Source: Pseudomonas sp. 8AS
Lineage (GTDB): Bacteria > Pseudomonadota > Gammaproteobacteria > Pseudomonadales > Pseudomonadaceae
Reading direction: 5' to 3'
DNA: 64,000 nucleotides
Assembly (NCBI RefSeq): GCF_902506505.1
Contig: NZ_LR733406.1
Coordinates: 1,165,200 to 1,229,199 of the forward strand
Within the stretch, counting starts at the first letter, position 1; each line of letters opens with the position of its first letter. This document shows positions 60,489 to 64,000 of this stretch, piece by piece. The notes beneath the pieces are model-generated. The model was not told the origin of the DNA, ran no database searches, and worked only from the letters and a program-made list of their open reading frames with translations. A program made the translations under genes and the position numbers.

Positions 60489-61976
60489 TCAGTCTAGTTG
60501 TAGTCCGTGGCGCGCCATGATGTGGCGCACCACGCTGTAGTCCTGCAACGAGTCGCTGGACAGGTCCTTGCCGTAGCCGGAGCGCTTGAGCCCGCCGTGG
60601 GGCATCTCGCTGGCCAGCATGAAATGGGTGTTGATCCAGGTGCAGCCGTACTGCAGGCGCCCGGCCACCTGCATGGCCTTGTCCAGGTTCTGCGTCCACA
60701 CCGAGCTGGCCAGGCCGTACTCGGAGTCGTTGGCCCAGTCCACGGCCTGGCTCAGCTGGTCGAAACGGGTGACGGTGACCACCGGGCCGAACACTTCGCG
60801 CTGGACGATCTCGTCGCCCTGCTTGCAGCCTGCCAGCAGGGTCGGCTGGTAATAGAAACCGGCCCCGGAGTGCACGGCGGCGCCGGTGACCCGCTCGATA
60901 TGCGGCTGGCCCAGCGCCCGCTCGACGAAGCTGGCCACGCGGTCGCGCTGGCGCGCGCTGATCAGCGGGCCGATTTCGTTGTCGGCGTCCTTCTTGCGGG
61001 CAAAGCGCAGGCTGGCCACGGCGTCGCCCAGCTCCGCCACCAGGCGGTCGTGGATGCCGGCCTGGGCATAGATGCGGCAGGCGGCGGTGCAGTCCTGGCC
61101 GGCGTTGTAGTAGCCGTGGGTACGGATGCCCTGGATCACGGCGTCGAGGTCGGCGTCGTTGCAGACGATCACCGGTGCCTTGCCGCCCAGCTCCAGGTGG
61201 GTGCGCTTGAGGGTGCGCGCGGCGCTCTGCAGGATCTTCTGCCCGGTGACGATGTCGCCGGTCAGCGACACCATGCGCACCCGCGGGTGGCCGACCAGCT
61301 GGCTGCCGACGCCTTCGCCGCCGCCGCAGAGGATGTTCAGCACCCCCGCCGGGAGGATCTGCGCCAGGGCCGGTGCCAGCGCCAGGATCGACAGCGGCGT
61401 GTGTTCCGAGGGTTTGAAGATCAGCGTATTGCCGGCCGCCAGGGCCGGGGCGATCTTCCAGGCGGCCATCATCAGCGGGTAGTTCCACGGCGCGATGGAG
61501 GCGACCACGCCGACCGGGTCGCGGCGCACCATGCTGGTGTGGCCGGGCACGTATTCGCCGGCCAGTTGGCCCTGCTGGCAGCGCACGGCGCCGGCGAAGA
61601 AGCGGAACACGTCGGCGGTGGCGGGAATGTCGTCCTGGCGTGCCAGGTGCAGCGGCTTGCCGCAGTTCAGCGACTCCAGGCGGGCCAGTTGCTCGGCGTT
61701 CTGTTCGATGGCATCGGCGATGGCCAGCAGCGCCGTGGCGCGTTGCGCCGGGGTGGTGCGCGACCAGCCGGCGAAGGCGCGGTGGGCGGCCTGTACGGCG
61801 CTTTCCACCTGCTCCAGCGAGGCCTCGGCGATGCGGGTAAGCACCTCGCCGCTGGCCGGATTGATGATGGCTTCGACCAAACCTTCCCCGGCGACCAGTT
61901 GGCCGTCGATCAGCAAGGCGCTGTACAGGGTGGGTTCGGGCATCTTCGGACTTCTTCTTTTGCTTTCTGCCTGCAT
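60489..61976 (-). CDS. Second aminobutyraldehyde-type dehydrogenase
   Basis: 495 residues from ATG 61976 with GGAG upstream; an ATG at 61943 (MPEPTLYSALL, 484 residues) fits family length better and has an A-rich leader, so either start is possible. Same motifs as the PatD at 54675 ([32 protein letters not shown]) and closely similar along its length, so it is a paralog. Probably acts on a related amino-aldehyde. First gene after the LysR regulator. Confidence 0.92.
   Translation of the reverse strand: MQAESKRRSPKMPEPTLYSALLIDGQLVAGEGLVEAIINPASGEVLTRIAEASLEQVESAVQAAHRAFAGWSRTTPAQRATALLAIADAIEQNAEQLARLESLNCGKPLHLARQDDIPATADVFRFFAGAVRCQQGQLAGEYVPGHTSMVRRDPVGVVASIAPWNYPLMMAAWKIAPALAAGNTLIFKPSEHTPLSILALAPALAQILPAGVLNILCGGGEGVGSQLVGHPRVRMVSLTGDIVTGQKILQSAARTLKRTHLELGGKAPVIVCNDADLDAVIQGIRTHGYYNAGQDCTAACRIYAQAGIHDRLVAELGDAVASLRFARKKDADNEIGPLISARQRDRVASFVERALGQPHIERVTGAAVHSGAGFYYQPTLLAGCKQGDEIVQREVFGPVVTVTRFDQLSQAVDWANDSEYGLASSVWTQNLDKAMQVAGRLQYGCTWINTHFMLASEMPHGGLKRSGYGKDLSSDSLQDYSVVRHIMARHGLQLD
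61952..61959 (-). promoter_or_regulatory. Candidate Hfq/Crc motif before the 61943 start
   Basis: On the minus strand AAGAAGAA, a fit to AANAANAA, lies nine bases before the alternative ATG at 61943. If translation starts there it covers the ribosome site; if at 61976 it is within the coding part. Function inferred. Confidence 0.4.
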
Positions 61977-62077
61977 GGCGGCTCCAGTACTGCGCGGAAC
62001 GCCTGCGTCCATAAGGAACTGAGACTAGGCCCCGGCACAGAGGTCGACAAATTCTAAATATTGAAAGCAGCGTTCGA

Positions 62078-62998
62078 TTAAATCGAAACCTTGCGGTTAT
62101 GCGGCTGTTCGCGCGCCAGGGTCAGGAACGGATCGACCAGTACCGGCCGCGAACTGCCGCGGCGCCAGGCCAGGCCGACGTCGAGGGTTTCGCCGAGATC
62201 GGCCAGCGGGCGCGCCTCGATGATGTCGCCCTCCAGGGACCAGGGGCGGTAGGTCATGTCCGGCTGGATCGACAGGCCGAGGCCGGCCGCCACCAGGCTG
62301 CGCACTGCCTCCACCGAGGCGGTGCGCAGGGTGACATGTGGGCTCATGCCGGCGCGGCTCCAGATGCGCTGGGTGTGCAGGCCCATCTCGTCGGCGTTGA
62401 GCTGGATCAGCGGCTCGCCGGCCACATCCGCCAGGCTGATGCTGTCGCGCTCCAGCAGCGGATGCCGCGCCGGCAGCCACAGGCGGTGCGGCGAATGGGT
62501 CAGCACCTCGGTCTGCAGGGCGTGGCGGTCTTCCAGATTGGACAGGATCAGCACACCGACATCGATCTCGCCGGCCACCAGCAGGTGCTCGATATAGGGC
62601 CGCTCGTCCTCCACCACGCGGGTCTGCACGTTGGGGTAGGCGCGCTGGAAGCGGGTGATCAGGTCGGCCAGGTAGTAGCCGGCCACCAGGCTGGTCACGC
62701 CGATGGTCAGGCTGCCGGCGACCTGGTCGGTGCTCTGCTGCAGGCTGCGCTTGGCGTTGTCCACGGTGGCCAGGATCAGGTGCGCCTGGCGCAGGAACTG
62801 GTGGCCCTGGTGGGTCAGGCTCATGCCCTTGGCGTGGCGGTTGAACAGGCTGACGCCGATCTCCTCCTCCAGTTGCTGGATGGCCAGGGTCAGGGTCGAC
62901 TGGGAGATGAACACCGCCTGGGCGGCGGCGGAAATCGAGCCGGTCTCGGCGACGGCAATGAAATGGCGGATCTGGCGCAGGGTCATCATGGTGGGCAT
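62078..62998 (-). CDS. LysR-family regulator, likely of polyamine operon
   Basis: 306 residues; N-terminal winged helix with TGSISAAAQAVFISQSTLTLAIQQLEEEIG, then effector domain. It lies 101 bases before the aldehyde dehydrogenase gene on the same strand. Likely senses a polyamine or amino-aldehyde product. Start at 62998. Confidence 0.9.
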   Translation of the reverse strand: MPTMMTLRQIRHFIAVAETGSISAAAQAVFISQSTLTLAIQQLEEEIGVSLFNRHAKGMSLTHQGHQFLRQAHLILATVDNAKRSLQQSTDQVAGSLTIGVTSLVAGYYLADLITRFQRAYPNVQTRVVEDERPYIEHLLVAGEIDVGVLILSNLEDRHALQTEVLTHSPHRLWLPARHPLLERDSISLADVAGEPLIQLNADEMGLHTQRIWSRAGMSPHVTLRTASVEAVRSLVAAGLGLSIQPDMTYRPWSLEGDIIEARPLADLGETLDVGLAWRRGSSRPVLVDPFLTLAREQPHNRKVSI

Positions 62999-63217
62999 CC
63001 GGGCGGCGCGGGGCTGTCAGCATTATGGTTTGTCGATAATGGAGGAAGGCCTTCTTTTTTATCGAATTTAAAGGGCAATCCCCTGTGAGCGCGGGGCCGC
63101 TGGCGCTGCGCCGGCTGATCGCAATATCTCGAAGCACTCTGCCGGCCGCGACCCGGCAACCCGACTGGTTAGAATCGGTCAGTAGCCAGGAACGGCAACA
63201 ACTCACAGGAGATGCTC

Positions 63218-63979
63218 ATGAATACCCGCGGCTTGCTCGATCAACTGCTGAAATCCGGCCAGGACCTGCTGCAACAGAAGTCCGGCAGCTCATCTGCCGG
63301 CGGCCTCGGTGATGCACTGGGTGGCCTGCTCGGCGGTGGCAAAGGTGCCGGCAAAGGCGGGCAGGGCGGCGGCGACCTCGGCACCCTGCTCAAGGGAGCT
63401 GGTGGTGGCGCCCTGGCGGCCGGCGCGCTGGGCCTGCTGCTGGGCAACAAGAGTGCGCGCAAGCTGGGTGGCCAGGCGCTGACCTATGGCGGCCTGGCGG
63501 CCCTCGGGGTGATCGCCTACAAGGCCTATGGCAACTGGCAGGCCCAGCAACAGCAGGGTGGCGCGGCGCAGCCGGCCCATGAGCCGCAGACCGTGGATCG
63601 CCTGCCGGCGCCGCAGGCCGAGCTGCACAGCCAGGCCATCCTCAAGGCGCTGGTGGCGGCGGCCAAGGCCGATGGCCATGTCGACGCCAGGGAGCGTCAG
63701 CTGATCGAGGAACAGATCGGCCAGCTGGCGGGCGACCCGCAACTGATGCACTGGCTGGAAGCCGAGTTGAACAAGCCGCTCGACCCGGCCGAGGTGGCGC
63801 GTGCCGCGACGACCCCGGAAATGGCCGCCGAGATGTACATCGCCAGCGTGCTGATGGTCGACGAGGAACACTTCATGGAACGCGCCTACCTGGAGGAACT
63901 GGCCCGCCAGCTCAAGCTTGAGCCCGGGCTCAAGGCCGAGCTGGAGGCCCAGGTGCGGCAGACGGTGGCGGCCAGCTGA
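63218..63979 (+). CDS. DUF533/TerB-like membrane protein
   Basis: 253 residues. Gly/Lys-rich N terminus (~30-60), a membrane helix pair (~60-100, GGALAAGALGLLLGNKSARKLGGQA), then a TerB-like helical domain (~135-250). Related to E. coli YebE. Start at 63218 (MNTRGLLDQLLKSG) with AGGAG six bases upstream; an ATG six bases earlier is in frame. Function not established. Runs to near the window end. Confidence 0.88.
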   Translation: MNTRGLLDQLLKSGQDLLQQKSGSSSAGGLGDALGGLLGGGKGAGKGGQGGGDLGTLLKGAGGGALAAGALGLLLGNKSARKLGGQALTYGGLAALGVIAYKAYGNWQAQQQQGGAAQPAHEPQTVDRLPAPQAELHSQAILKALVAAAKADGHVDARERQLIEEQIGQLAGDPQLMHWLEAELNKPLDPAEVARAATTPEMAAEMYIASVLMVDEEHFMERAYLEELARQLKLEPGLKAELEAQVRQTVAAS

Positions 63980-64000
63980 TGCAGTGCGCCAGCCGCTGAC

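Overview
The window is chromosomal DNA of a Pseudomonas-type gammaproteobacterium. The reasons are high GC, dense coding, ATGA-overlapping gene pairs, the order acylphosphatase-lipoprotein-proS-thioesterase-oprD-HIT-slyX (which I recall from the P. aeruginosa group), an AlkB/rubredoxin pair, PA2778/PA2779-like proteins and REP-type palindromes of the family found in pseudomonads. I see no tRNA, rRNA, CRISPR array, phage or intact insertion sequence. The species cannot be fixed from the sequence alone.

Layout. 1-11441: a truncated membrane diguanylate cyclase, an MBL-fold hydrolase, an acyl-CoA dehydrogenase, the acetate permease pair yjcH-actP, an acyl-CoA synthetase, and a divergent soluble PAS histidine kinase with a FixJ-type regulator. 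This looks like an acetate/short-chain acid assimilation island with its own two-component system. 11472-21342: a small lipoprotein, hypotheticals, a PilZ protein divergent from a thioredoxin lipoprotein, acyP, a lipoprotein, proS, a thioesterase, oprD, a HIT protein and slyX. 21579-24181: an ArsR-MFS-ene-reductase operon with a clear palindromic operator. 24364-28605: alkB overlapping a 55-residue rubredoxin, a divergent AraC regulator overlapping acpH, and a leucine-type dehydrogenase.

28714-41390: an EamA exporter, SOS-type yebG with a near-consensus LexA box, psiE, a 2'-5' RNA ligase gene broken by one in-frame amber codon, a PA2779/PA2778 peptide-protease-like pair, an SDR, yaaA, a DUF2135/TPR protein, a polysaccharide deacetylase, PIN-PhoH, moaCDE and a small membrane protein. 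41759-47445: a polar amino-acid ABC importer co-directional with a diaminopimelate-decarboxylase-like enzyme and a LysR regulator. 47470-54508: a CoA transferase, a rhomboid protease, a second diguanylate cyclase, yaeQ, recJ, an orphan LapG-like protease and a SnoaL-like protein. 54675-62998: a polyamine-type ABC importer (ydcSTUV-like) flanked by two paralogous aminobutyraldehyde-type dehydrogenases, with a LysR gene upstream. 63218-63979: a DUF533/TerB-like protein.

Themes. Several units couple uptake to catabolism under local regulators. c-di-GMP parts are scattered (two cyclases, a PilZ protein, a LapG-like protease). The best candidates for undescribed biology are the PA2779/PA2778 pair, the ABC/decarboxylase/LysR unit with its triple ATGCAT upstream region, the kinase/regulator pair over an AT-rich divergent promoter, and a 125-bp nested palindrome after the first aldehyde dehydrogenase. 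Several genes needed their starts moved downstream of the longest open frame; these are noted in each entry. The 5'-most gene (1-1550) runs off the window.
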